Shown piece by piece: positions 24,293-32,145 of a DNA stretch of 38,811 nucleotides. Each line of letters begins with the position of its first letter. Position 1 is the stretch's first letter. This stretch comes from a virus. A program made the translations under genes and the position numbers. Location: positions 1-38,811 of IMG/VR virus record IMGVR_UViG_3300017934_000019; one strand, 5' to 3'. The notes under the pieces were generated by a model. The model was not told the DNA's origin. It saw only the letters and a program-made list of their open reading frames with translations, and did not search any database.

Positions 24293-25041
24293 TGCCTTTT
24301 GGTGGCGCATTAACAATGGGTTTGGGTTCAGCTTTTGGTGGACTTGCAGGATTGTTTGGTGGTGGAAAACAACAAAAGACTCAAACTAGCGGAACTATCT
24401 CTAATACTGGTCAAGGTTCTTATACTAGTAATCAAACTGGCACAACTACACCAAATTTAACTCCACTTCAGAAATCATTAATTCAACAATTCACTACTGG
24501 AGCATCCAATCTCTATAATCAAAGTACTAATCTTCAACCTTATGCCGCCAGTGGATTAGAACAAATTAATCAAGGTTCTAATGCAGCACAACAAGCCATT
24601 GCTGCCAATTATGCTAGTAGAGGACTTAATTTTAGTCCAATGGCAGCTACAGGGCAAACACAAAATATTCTTGCTAGAACTGGGCAACAGGCTCAGTTTA
24701 TGAATAGTCTTCCTCTTTTACAGCGTCAGTTACAACAACAAGCTTTACAGCAATTAATGGGTGCTTTCCAAGCTATTCCCACTGGAGTTACACAAACTCA
24801 AACTGGTGGTGGTAAAACAATGCAGAGTGGTACACAAACTCAGCAAGGTACTAATCTTGTTAGTGGTAATCCTATGGCTGGGCTTTTCTCTGGTTTGGGC
24901 GCTGGTACAATGGCTTCGCTTCCTCTTCTTATGCAACAGATGAATGGTGGTACTGGTGTAAATATGGGAGTTTCACCAGGTACTCCTGATTTTAGCGGAT
25001 ATAATATTGGGGATCTTTCTGGAATTGGAATGGGGAGTTAA
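24292..25041 (+). CDS. Internal virion/ejection protein candidate 1, 249 aa
   Basis: First of three consecutive low-complexity genes. The N-terminus (GGALTMGLGSAFGGLAGLFG) is Gly-rich and hydrophobic, then comes a Gln/Asn/Thr/Ser-rich region, a helical Gln/Ala segment (AAQQAIAANYASRGLNFSPM) and a Gly/Met-rich C-terminus. Such Gly-zipper starts with Gln-rich helices are typical of podovirus ejection proteins, which leave the capsid with DNA and insert in the host envelope. There is no catalytic motif. The ATG overlaps the GNAT stop. Confidence 0.6.
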   Translation: MPFGGALTMGLGSAFGGLAGLFGGGKQQKTQTSGTISNTGQGSYTSNQTGTTTPNLTPLQKSLIQQFTTGASNLYNQSTNLQPYAASGLEQINQGSNAAQQAIAANYASRGLNFSPMAATGQTQNILARTGQQAQFMNSLPLLQRQLQQQALQQLMGAFQAIPTGVTQTQTGGGKTMQSGTQTQQGTNLVSGNPMAGLFSGLGAGTMASLPLLMQQMNGGTGVNMGVSPGTPDFSGYNIGDLSGIGMGS

Positions 25042-25042
25042 A

Positions 25043-26428
25043 ATGGCCGGCGAAGAACAATACATCCACCCAATAATTCAAGCGATGATTTCTGGTCAAC
25101 AGCAAATGTTGGCGAGGAATGAACTTGCTCAAAGAATTGCTTATCAAAAACAACAACAAGTAGAAGAATCAAAGCGGACACAAATTGAACAGCAAAGAGC
25201 GGATCAGGCGGAAAAGCAACTTGAGCAGGCACATGAATATCAAAAAGGAATGCTTGATATTTATCATCAGAGACAACAAGCAGAATTAGCAGAACATAAA
25301 TTAAATGCTTATAAAGGAATTAGAGAAGAATTAGCTGGTGGGACTCCTCCTGAAGCTTTATCTAATACAGGTAATGAGGGTACTCCAATATTACCTGGAA
25401 CAATTGGAACACCCCCTGGTGGAACTCCAGATACTCGTTCTTTTTCTATTCCTGAACTTGGTATTCATATTAATCTTGATGAATTAAGAAGAATGCAACA
25501 ACAGGTTCAACAAACTCCAGTTACTCAAGCTCGTGCAATAGCTGGTGCAAAAGCTGGTGGTGAGGCGGAAGCTGAAGAACCATTTAAAGAAAAGTTTCTT
25601 GGGCTACAATTTGCTAATGCTAAACAACTAAAGCAGATGGAAATTGATTATCAAATGAAGAAGGATAAATTTGATAAAGCCACTGCATTACAATTGGAGC
25701 ATATAAGAGTTGGTCCTGAATATCAAAGAAATCAATTAGAATATGGGATGACTCCAGAACAAAGTGAGGCTGCTGTTAATGGATTTATGGTGGGTGATTT
25801 TATGCCAGCCACAACTGATTTAACAAATCCAAAAGCAGCTAGAGCTTATACTAATTTTAAACAATTAGGTGGTAAAGCTTTAAATAAAGATGATAATCAA
25901 TTTTTTGAAAATGCTAATCGAATTGAAGGTGTATTAAAAGACCTTGCGGCAGTTAGTAGTCAATTACCTGATGAACGTAAACTTGGTAGTCAAGCAGCAG
26001 TTTTAAACGCAAGGGCACAAGCTGCTATAACTAATACTTCATTCTCAACTGATTTAAGAAATAAACTTAATGAATTAAATCTTCAAATTCCTGCTGTAAT
26101 GCGTGCAGCTCAACAGTATCCTGGTTCTCGTATGAATACTAACGATATGCTTTTAGCTCAAAAAGGAATGGGAAATATTGGAACAATGCAGCAAGGGGAA
26201 GATTTTGGGCATCATTTAAGAAGAATGGTGGATGATAATATTGTTAGTGCGGAAGCTGGAATGCCCAAAATCCAACAGGATCTTTTATGGAATAATAAAC
26301 ATATTACTCCTGCTTATATTATTCAATCAAAAGATCCAGATATGGAATCATCAGGTCATACATTGGATATGAATCAATCCATTAAAATGGGTAAAGCAAT
26401 TTATGATTCACCGACAGGAGTTCAATAA
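25043..26428 (+). CDS. Internal virion/ejection protein candidate 2, coiled-coil, 461 aa
   Basis: ATG 25043 follows the previous stop by one base; an upstream in-frame ATG 25007 would lie in that gene. Residues about 10-110 are a long Gln/Glu/Lys/Arg coiled coil (MISGQQQMLARNELAQRIAY through HEYQKGMLDIYHQRQQAELA). A Pro/Gly/Thr-rich linker follows (residues about 118-143), then more helical segments (LLAQKGMGNIGTMQQGEDFG near the C-terminus). It probably forms part of an injected channel or core with its neighbours. No peptidoglycan-hydrolase motif is visible. Confidence 0.6.
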   Translation: MAGEEQYIHPIIQAMISGQQQMLARNELAQRIAYQKQQQVEESKRTQIEQQRADQAEKQLEQAHEYQKGMLDIYHQRQQAELAEHKLNAYKGIREELAGGTPPEALSNTGNEGTPILPGTIGTPPGGTPDTRSFSIPELGIHINLDELRRMQQQVQQTPVTQARAIAGAKAGGEAEAEEPFKEKFLGLQFANAKQLKQMEIDYQMKKDKFDKATALQLEHIRVGPEYQRNQLEYGMTPEQSEAAVNGFMVGDFMPATTDLTNPKAARAYTNFKQLGGKALNKDDNQFFENANRIEGVLKDLAAVSSQLPDERKLGSQAAVLNARAQAAITNTSFSTDLRNKLNELNLQIPAVMRAAQQYPGSRMNTNDMLLAQKGMGNIGTMQQGEDFGHHLRRMVDDNIVSAEAGMPKIQQDLLWNNKHITPAYIIQSKDPDMESSGHTLDMNQSIKMGKAIYDSPTGVQ

Positions 26429-27009
26429 TGCCAAAGATTCAATATGAAAAAGGTGGATGGCCTGTTTATGACCCTGATGCTGGATGGAAATCCTATGGTG
26501 AATTTCAGGCTGCCGCACTGAATGACCAACAGCGTATTAAAGGATTACAAGCTAAAAAAGAAATGGAGCAAATGAAAGGTGATCCTTACGCTAAAAAAGC
26601 TGTGGCACTTTTACCAGCATTAGGAGGAGCCGTAGGTGCTTTAATTCCTGGTGCGGGTGAAACTGGACTTCCAGAAGTTGGTGGGGCGGCATTAGGAGCA
26701 GCTGCTAAAGATTATTTAAAAAGTAAATATCCAAATTTGTTTGGAGAGAATCCTTCTACACTTCCTGGACAAGCTGCTGATATAGGAACTGATGTTTTAA
26801 CTGGAGCAGCACCAGGACTTCTTGGAATGGCTGGAAAAATAGCAGGTGCAGCTGGAAGTGCTTTACCTATTGTTGGTAGAGGAGTAGGCGCTGCTGTAAA
26901 TGCTATGAAAAATTTATCCCCTGCTGCTAAAATAGCACTTGGAATACTTAATCAAGGTGGTGTAAGAACAGCTGGAGCATTAGCTAAACAACCTGATAAT
27001 CAATTCTAG
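26428..27009 (+). CDS. Internal virion/ejection protein candidate 3, glycine-zipper, 193 aa
   Basis: The N-terminal 60 residues are hydrophilic (EKGGWPVYDPDAGWKSYGEF). From residue about 68 the sequence is rich in Gly and Ala with repeated GxxxG spacing (LLPALGGAVGALIPGAGETG, GLLGMAGKIAGAAGSALPIV), typical of glycine-zipper membrane insertion. It is the last plus-strand gene; its TAG stop overlaps the stop of the convergent minus-strand gene. Likely an ejected membrane-active protein; function inferred. Confidence 0.6.
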   Translation: MPKIQYEKGGWPVYDPDAGWKSYGEFQAAALNDQQRIKGLQAKKEMEQMKGDPYAKKAVALLPALGGAVGALIPGAGETGLPEVGGAALGAAAKDYLKSKYPNLFGENPSTLPGQAADIGTDVLTGAAPGLLGMAGKIAGAAGSALPIVGRGVGAAVNAMKNLSPAAKIALGILNQGGVRTAGALAKQPDNQF

Positions 27010-27290
27010 TGATTTGTTTCAATGTGTTTAGTCTTAATGTCCGCGCGGTCAGGGCCTTTCACTAGTTCTATAAGATCCCCTTTTTCAATATCATTATTAT
27101 TAGTAGGATAACGTTTTTGAGGTTGTAGAAAATTTCCTTCAGAATCCCATACAAAATAGAGATCCTGCTTCTTTCCATCATCATTTAAGAATTGCCCTTT
27201 AAGAGCTAATCCAGTAATTTCTACGAGTTCGCCGGAGCGTGTCTTGTAGATGGCAGGGAAAATCCTTTTTTCAATTTCCTTGAGGGTCAT
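27006..27290 (-). CDS. Small hypothetical protein, 94 aa
   Basis: The last gene of the minus-strand operon. YKTRSGELVEITGLALKGQF and FVWDSEGNFLQPQKRYP, then a DIEKGDLIELVK tail, give the look of small phage beta proteins of the YxTRxGxxVEI...W...G type, which I know only as uncharacterised. The start ATG overlaps the DUF3987-like gene by 4 bases. Its stop is shared through CTAG with the convergent virion gene. Confidence 0.6.
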   Translation of the reverse strand: MTLKEIEKRIFPAIYKTRSGELVEITGLALKGQFLNDDGKKQDLYFVWDSEGNFLQPQKRYPTNNNDIEKGDLIELVKGPDRADIKTKHIETNH

Positions 27291-28474
27291 CCTTTTTCCA
27301 CCTTAAAAAGTAAATCGACACATCTTTGTGTCATCTTGTAAGAAATGCCTTCGTCTATCATCATTGATTGAATCATCCCCCCTTGTTCTAGTGTTGTTAC
27401 AACCTTGTCCAATGTTTCCGCCCCTTGATCCAAAATATTCCAGAACCTTTCCAAAAGTACCTTTCGACTAATTATCCTATCTTTTGAATCATTCATGGCG
27501 GAAAGGATATGTGTTGTTACTTCAGTCAATGAAGATTTACCTGATGACATGAGAAATTTCGTATAGTTTGGCATAAGATCAATACACTCCTGAATTGCTT
27601 CCTCAATATGACTCTTGCGAATCACTAATTCATTTGTTTCACTAACAGCTAAAATCATTGCAAGCTTAAGAACGCTCGTATGGATTCGTCCACTAATTCC
27701 TGATTTATCACTTTTCTTTTTGTAAGAAGCCCGGAAAGGGATGTACCATTCATTATAAGCTTTCTTAGCATCATCTGTAAATTCAAAACTTCCACTTAAT
27801 TTTGCTATTTGTTCTAGTTGATTAACGAGCCTGTGCTTTGTATCATCAATTTGGAGGTCAAAAAGACTATTGCCGGGTCGAAATTCATTGGGGACTATTA
27901 AAAATGTTCTACCTAATAATCCTCCCATGGTTGCCTTGATATCATATACATCACGTAATAATTCTTCATTCGATGCCGCCATGAAAGAGAAACACACATT
28001 CTTGATGGAGAAATTAGCCTGTGTTCGTAAACGGCTATCATATTTTTCTCGAAACGAATAGATATCCGTGAGGATTTTGATAGCTTCAGGGTCATTTACA
28101 ATACCCGCACTCATTTCTGGGGCAATCCACATGGCGCTGCCGCCTTTAATGATTCGCCCCGTTTTTTTATCTGTTTCACCTTTTGCTAATTCATCTAAGA
28201 TACCTTGTATAGATGAACGCCCGTTGATGACTTTAGTATTATTAATCCGCTGCAAAAGTCCTTCGCAAAGACGAACTGGTCTATCCTTACGTTGCACAGC
28301 AGAATCAGCAAGAAGCAGGACGTAAATGTTAGGATAAAGGGAATCATCACCTTGTTTGTAGTAGCAATTATCACGTAATACTCCTGCTATGGTGGCATAT
28401 GCGGACCATTTCCAAAAACTTGTTGGTGATTCATAATACTTCGTGTGTTCGAGGTAGTTGGAAACGAATGACAC
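27287..28474 (-). CDS. DUF3987-type phage ATPase/helicase-like protein, 395 aa
   Basis: The pattern fits the DUF3987 group of phage and plasmid replication proteins: FWKWSAYATIAGVLRDNCYY at the N-terminus, YPNIYVLLLADSAVQRKDRP at the P-loop position (residues about 47-66), RSSIQGILDELAKG, the Walker B-like MWIAPEMSAGI (Glu120), and a conserved GGLLGR (Gly184-Arg189) with probable arginine finger. However, the P-loop is degenerate: the usual G-x-S-G-x-(R/G)K-S/T is ADSAVQRKDR, so Lys63 remains but the Gly-rich loop and Ser/Thr are lost. A C-terminal winged-helix-like part is likely. It may act in replication initiation as a helicase-like scaffold. Confidence 0.7.
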   Translation of the reverse strand: MSFVSNYLEHTKYYESPTSFWKWSAYATIAGVLRDNCYYKQGDDSLYPNIYVLLLADSAVQRKDRPVRLCEGLLQRINNTKVINGRSSIQGILDELAKGETDKKTGRIIKGGSAMWIAPEMSAGIVNDPEAIKILTDIYSFREKYDSRLRTQANFSIKNVCFSFMAASNEELLRDVYDIKATMGGLLGRTFLIVPNEFRPGNSLFDLQIDDTKHRLVNQLEQIAKLSGSFEFTDDAKKAYNEWYIPFRASYKKKSDKSGISGRIHTSVLKLAMILAVSETNELVIRKSHIEEAIQECIDLMPNYTKFLMSSGKSSLTEVTTHILSAMNDSKDRIISRKVLLERFWNILDQGAETLDKVVTTLEQGGMIQSMMIDEGISYKMTQRCVDLLFKVEKG

Positions 28475-28492
28475 TGTGAGCCTTAAAAGTCA

Positions 28493-28645
28493 TCATTTTC
28501 GTTTAACTTTTAAATCCAAAAAATCCCAGGCTAATTTATCCCAGTTTTCTTGAGATTCCTCACTTAATTCATTCCACTTTGGAGCAAAAACATTTCCAAA
28601 TTGTTTAAGATAAAGTTCATAAAGTTCTTTTCCTTCTTGTTTCAT
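28493..28645 (-). CDS. Tiny acidic/helical protein, 50 aa
   Basis: ATG at 28645 and TGA at 28493-28495 on the minus strand. The product begins MKQEGKELYELYLKQFGNVF and continues APKWNELSEESQENWDKLAW, with a basic LDLKVKRK end. AAGAG sits upstream of the ATG. It fills the gap between the dNTP-diphosphohydrolase-like gene and the DUF3987 gene. It has the Trp/Glu pattern of a small helical domain; no family recognised. Confidence 0.6.
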   Translation of the reverse strand: MKQEGKELYELYLKQFGNVFAPKWNELSEESQENWDKLAWDFLDLKVKRK

Positions 28646-28657
28646 ATTTTCTCTTCC

Positions 28658-29176
28658 TTACACTTTCTTTCTGTTCTTTCGATTATTTAATAACTTAATT
28701 AAGTTAGGATCTCCTTGAATATGGTAGGCAACTACTAAAACATTCCATGCAACTTTAGCCAATTGTTTAACAGAAAGTTCTTTACCACATGCACGATGAA
28801 AATGGTTTGATGCATGATTAAGACAATCAGTAAGAAAATCTACACCGCCAAGCATCCAACTATCTTCATATTTAGGTAATCCCTCTTCAAAAATATCTGC
28901 AATCATATCAAGAAATTCAACTGGAATTAAATCATGACGAGGACGTCTTCTTGTTCTTTGTCCTTGTCCTTCTGGCATAACATTAACTTTTCTGTTAATC
29001 ATTTCTTCTGTTGTTACTGCACCACAAAAACATTTAGTTTTTGCTTTTGCATCAATTGGGAATTTATGGTACTCACCTTCGCAATATGCTCCAGTTAAAT
29101 ATTCACAATCTTGGTGTGAATGTAAAATTCTTTCAGGTCTTTGCCTTCCTTTTTGCATACATTCAGTACAAATCAT
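28658..29176 (-). CDS. dATP/dGTP diphosphohydrolase-like protein (DUF5664 type) with zinc ribbon, 172 aa
   Basis: Residues about 1-52 carry a Cys/His array (Cys3, Cys6, Cys24, Cys32, His37, Cys49, Cys51), likely a zinc ribbon. Residues about 78-150 match the dATP/dGTP diphosphohydrolase N-terminal (DUF5664) pattern: RPRHDLIPVEFLDMIADIFE, EGLPKYEDSW (the GAxKYxxxNW motif), LNHASNHFHRACGKE (the RHxxxxxxGE motif) and QLAKVAWNVLVVAYH, corresponding to the usual HLAHAxxNxLxL. The His of HLAHA is Lys here, so activity is uncertain. It would hydrolyse dNTPs or shift nucleotide pools. It is translationally coupled to the polymerase gene (ATGA overlap). Confidence 0.7.
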   Translation of the reverse strand: MICTECMQKGRQRPERILHSHQDCEYLTGAYCEGEYHKFPIDAKAKTKCFCGAVTTEEMINRKVNVMPEGQGQRTRRRPRHDLIPVEFLDMIADIFEEGLPKYEDSWMLGGVDFLTDCLNHASNHFHRACGKELSVKQLAKVAWNVLVVAYHIQGDPNLIKLLNNRKNRKKV

Positions 29177-31557
29177 AATTGTAATCTCCTCATTTCATTC
29201 CAATTAGTATCACTCCACTCCGCTTCCATTGGGATTTTAAGCTTATAATCACGGCTTAATGAGCAAGTGGAAAAATCAATATCTACAACTGTATTCTTCT
29301 CAAATTCTTTAGCGTAAGCCTCTTGGTTTCCAATAGGAACTTCCGCTAAAAATCCATCGTGTGCTTCTGCAAGCGGTATTGCAAACGAGCAGTCTGTAAA
29401 AGTTCTGTGAAGACCATTTTTAAGATAGTCTGTAACGATGGCCTGCGGTAAGAAACTGATTCCTTCGTTAATTTGATCCTTATCGTAACGACCAAAAAAG
29501 TCTCTTCGCCTTCCATTAGGTGCGACGAGGCACTTATGTTTTTGTAATTGAGATCTAATTTCTTCATGGAACACATTCCTTATGTTTGGTTGTTTCTCGT
29601 GAAATATCTTCAAGATTTGTTTGCAATCTCTAAAAGGTTGATGAATCATCATCATTAAACGAATTTCTGTCATGGCCCGCTCTCCAGCATGGCGTGCCGT
29701 TTTAGCCTCATGATATTCTCTAGTGCCTTTTTTTATTTCTTCCGGCGCTTTATGGAATATCCAAGAGCCGGTGAGACGATGAATCCCAATAGGCCCATCA
29801 AAGATAGGAAGAAACTCAAAATCAGCAGCCAAAACTGCATCAACTCTAGCCTCTGCCTGAGAAAGATCACATTCAACAAGACAATAGCCGCGGGAAGGGA
29901 TAAACATATCACGTAAATCTTTTCCATACTCTTCCCCGTCAATTTCAAAGCCGTGTTTAGCAATAGTTTGGAACGAACGGCCAAGATCAAGAATTTTTAC
30001 CTTTCCTTTCTTGTCAAAATAAATAAAATTGTCGGTAGTACTGCTAGCAGTGGTACGACCATTTTCCGATCCCGCCAGATTAAATTCACAACGAAGACGA
30101 TTATCCAAATACAAAGGAGTGTAAAGGTACTCCAATATTTTATGGATTTTCCTACAATGGATGATAGTCCGTAAAATTTCATTAGAACCCTCCAAGGCAT
30201 CCCCCATCCAAACTAATAATTCTAACGATTCTTCATCCGTCCCAGGATTACCCGTACTCGTGTGTTTGATTCCTCTGACAGGTTTAAAACCAAGATCAGT
30301 ATATACAAGTTTCTGACATTGAATACTAGAAAGCGGATTAAAGCTAGGATTACCAATGAGATTCCTAATTTTATACAATTGAATATTAAAGAGCGTTTCA
30401 TATTTTGCAACCAATTTTTCACGAGCTTCCATATCAATTAAGAAGCCATGCTCTTCCATTCTTTTGTAAAGAGGAAGGATTTCAATTAATTTATTATAAA
30501 CGCCAATTGTGTTAGTTTCTTTAAGCTCTTCCAATTGCTGATCATATATCCGATAAGTTGCCAGGGAGTCTTTTGCACAATATAAGTACAATTTATCTCT
30601 GTTTCCAAGCGTAGGATCAAATTGTTTTCCTTCATCCTTAAAATACGGCATATCAGTATATATAGAAGTAAGGAAACCAAGATTCTTAGGAAACTCACAG
30701 TATAAACAGGAAGTTGCAAGTAAGGTATCACCAACAACATTTTGCACATAAAATCCAAATTTCTCCAATTTCTTCCAATCAAACTTAATGTTTTGATTTA
30801 CCTTTGGTATTGGACTAGCCAATAATTTAGCCACAAGGTGAATCATGAGTACTCTCTCACTAAGACTAATTGAATTGTCAAGAAATGGAACAGTAACTGA
30901 TTCTTTTCCGTCAAAACACAAGGATATGCAAGTCGGAATTCCAACATAGGTTTCAATATCAAAAACAAGAAAAATAGCTCTGCTATATTGTCGTTCAAGA
31001 TAATTTCTAAGCTGTTCTCCTGTTCGGCAGATCCAGACATTTTCATCCTTCCAAGGTTTTGGATCGTCTAAATATTTTGCAACCCGTCCAAAATCAAGCC
31101 TTGTGATAAAATTCATCTTGAAGTCTTGATTTAAATATGGATAGATTCCAAGTGCTGGAATTACTTTTATGTGTGGGTTTATCTCAGGGCGGGCAGGTAG
31201 AAGGGAACCACGGAACTTTGTTATACCAGTAAGATTGGTGAGGAACGCAAAAGAATGCTCTCCAAGCGGAACCAAAATGTTTGGATCTACGGTTTTGATT
31301 TCCTCTAAGAGAATTTTCTTGTATTCATCATTAATGAGCTTTACATTTTCCTTTGGTTTAACTAAATTTACCCTATCTTTAATGAAGGCTGTACGATAAG
31401 TACTATTCTGATAATTAATATTGTTCTCTTTACAAAATCGAGCCATTACAGTTTCTTGATAACCGCTTATGGCATAACCAGATGTTATATCTTCATCAGA
31501 ACCACCATCTGCTATTAACATTATTGGGGCGGAAAGATAGCCGTGGCCTTGGATCAT
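29173..31557 (-). CDS. DNA polymerase: UDG-like domain, 3'-5' exonuclease, family A polymerase
   Basis: 794 residues with three parts. Residues about 10-165 are like family-4 uracil-DNA glycosylases (APIMLIADGGSDEDITSGYA, DPNILVPLGEHSFAFLTNLT, GITKFRGSLLPARP), an N-terminal arrangement known in phage SPO1 DNA polymerase; catalytic motifs look degenerate (ALGIYPYL for HPS). Residues about 195-340 are a 3'-5' exonuclease with FDIET (Asp200, Glu202), NQNIKFD (Asp260) and YCAKD (Asp330). Residues about 350-794 are the polymerase: NGRTTASS, motif A VECDLSQAEAR (Asp564), motif B region EAKTARHAGERAM (Lys619, His623, Arg627), motif C EAHDGF (Asp734). The usual O-helix Tyr is Arg here. Confidence 0.9.
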   Translation of the reverse strand: MIQGHGYLSAPIMLIADGGSDEDITSGYAISGYQETVMARFCKENNINYQNSTYRTAFIKDRVNLVKPKENVKLINDEYKKILLEEIKTVDPNILVPLGEHSFAFLTNLTGITKFRGSLLPARPEINPHIKVIPALGIYPYLNQDFKMNFITRLDFGRVAKYLDDPKPWKDENVWICRTGEQLRNYLERQYSRAIFLVFDIETYVGIPTCISLCFDGKESVTVPFLDNSISLSERVLMIHLVAKLLASPIPKVNQNIKFDWKKLEKFGFYVQNVVGDTLLATSCLYCEFPKNLGFLTSIYTDMPYFKDEGKQFDPTLGNRDKLYLYCAKDSLATYRIYDQQLEELKETNTIGVYNKLIEILPLYKRMEEHGFLIDMEAREKLVAKYETLFNIQLYKIRNLIGNPSFNPLSSIQCQKLVYTDLGFKPVRGIKHTSTGNPGTDEESLELLVWMGDALEGSNEILRTIIHCRKIHKILEYLYTPLYLDNRLRCEFNLAGSENGRTTASSTTDNFIYFDKKGKVKILDLGRSFQTIAKHGFEIDGEEYGKDLRDMFIPSRGYCLVECDLSQAEARVDAVLAADFEFLPIFDGPIGIHRLTGSWIFHKAPEEIKKGTREYHEAKTARHAGERAMTEIRLMMMIHQPFRDCKQILKIFHEKQPNIRNVFHEEIRSQLQKHKCLVAPNGRRRDFFGRYDKDQINEGISFLPQAIVTDYLKNGLHRTFTDCSFAIPLAEAHDGFLAEVPIGNQEAYAKEFEKNTVVDIDFSTCSLSRDYKLKIPMEAEWSDTNWNEMRRLQL

Positions 31558-31778
31558 TTTCCCTGTTTAATCCGTTGTTCCAAAATATCAAGACATTGAA
31601 GGCCACAAGCAAAAAGACGAATATAAAGATTACCCGGTAACATTTCTAGTTTTTCATTTTCAATAGGAGCAATGTAAAGAGATTTAGTTTGTTTGTTAGC
31701 CCAAAGAACCCACCAATGATTAGCATCTCGTTTTATGTTTCCGCACTGGTCACAAACTCTGGTGTTTAATTCAGGCAT
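31554..31778 (-). CDS. Small zinc-finger protein, 74 aa
   Basis: Begins MPELNTRVCDQCGNIKRDAN with a CxxC pair (Cys9, Cys12), and a second pair near the C-terminus (FACGLQCLDILEQRIKQ) could complete a zinc site. HWWVLWANKQTKSLYIAP between them forms strands. The ATGA overlap with the polymerase gene and an 8-base overlap with the gene before it indicate coupled translation. Several small Cys-rich proteins occur in this operon. Function unknown. Confidence 0.65.
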   Translation of the reverse strand: MPELNTRVCDQCGNIKRDANHWWVLWANKQTKSLYIAPIENEKLEMLPGNLYIRLFACGLQCLDILEQRIKQGK

Positions 31779-32052
31779 TCTTCTTAATCCTTATCTCATA
31801 ACCATTGTAAACAACCGTTTGATCGTTAAGTCCATCTGGGATTTTATCAAAAAGCATTCCTAATTGCTCTGCAAACTGAGCACGACTTAACTTCGTTGTT
31901 TTACCTTGTTCTGGATTGCGGCGACGTTTTAGTTCATCTTGAACCATTGCAAGAGAGGAACCTTTAAAATTCATTTCTCCCCATTGAAGATACGAGTCTG
32001 GAACTTCTTCAATGTTACGATCTCTGTAAGCACCGAATGTTAGTTTTGGCAT
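31771..32052 (-). CDS. DUF3820-like protein, 93 aa
   Basis: The first 50 residues match the DUF3820 pattern: LTFGAYRDRNIEEVPDSYLQ and WGEMNFKGSS, then a basic helix ending ELKRRR. In other proteins this M-P-FGKYKGxxLxxVPxxYLxW module is attached to exodeoxyribonuclease X or helicases. Residues about 50-93 are basic/helical with a VVYNGYEIRIKK strand. The frame remains open upstream of the ATG back to the stop of the previous gene (about 30 codons, SYEDWDNVGVLLRKK before the Met), but no good start is seen there. It probably binds DNA or partners a nuclease. Confidence 0.7.
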   Translation of the reverse strand: MPKLTFGAYRDRNIEEVPDSYLQWGEMNFKGSSLAMVQDELKRRRNPEQGKTTKLSRAQFAEQLGMLFDKIPDGLNDQTVVYNGYEIRIKKNA

Positions 32053-32145
32053 TTTCTTACGAAGTAAAACTCCTACATTATCCCAATCTTCGTAGGAATA
32101 ATTTTGTATTAGGCGCCTTTGCGGTGGAATTGGACCTAAACTTGT

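Noticed and set aside
27036-27056. CCGCGCGG palindrome near the convergent junction as a terminator or attachment site
   Set aside because: It is eight bases within a coding frame, has no T-tract, and a second copy occurs inside the tail gene near 20589.
28658-31557. A complete 2-aminoadenine (Z-genome) cluster
   Set aside because: A polymerase and a dNTP-hydrolase-like gene are present, but no PurZ or DatZ is visible and the polymerase is UDG-fused SPO1-like, so I only list it as a lead.
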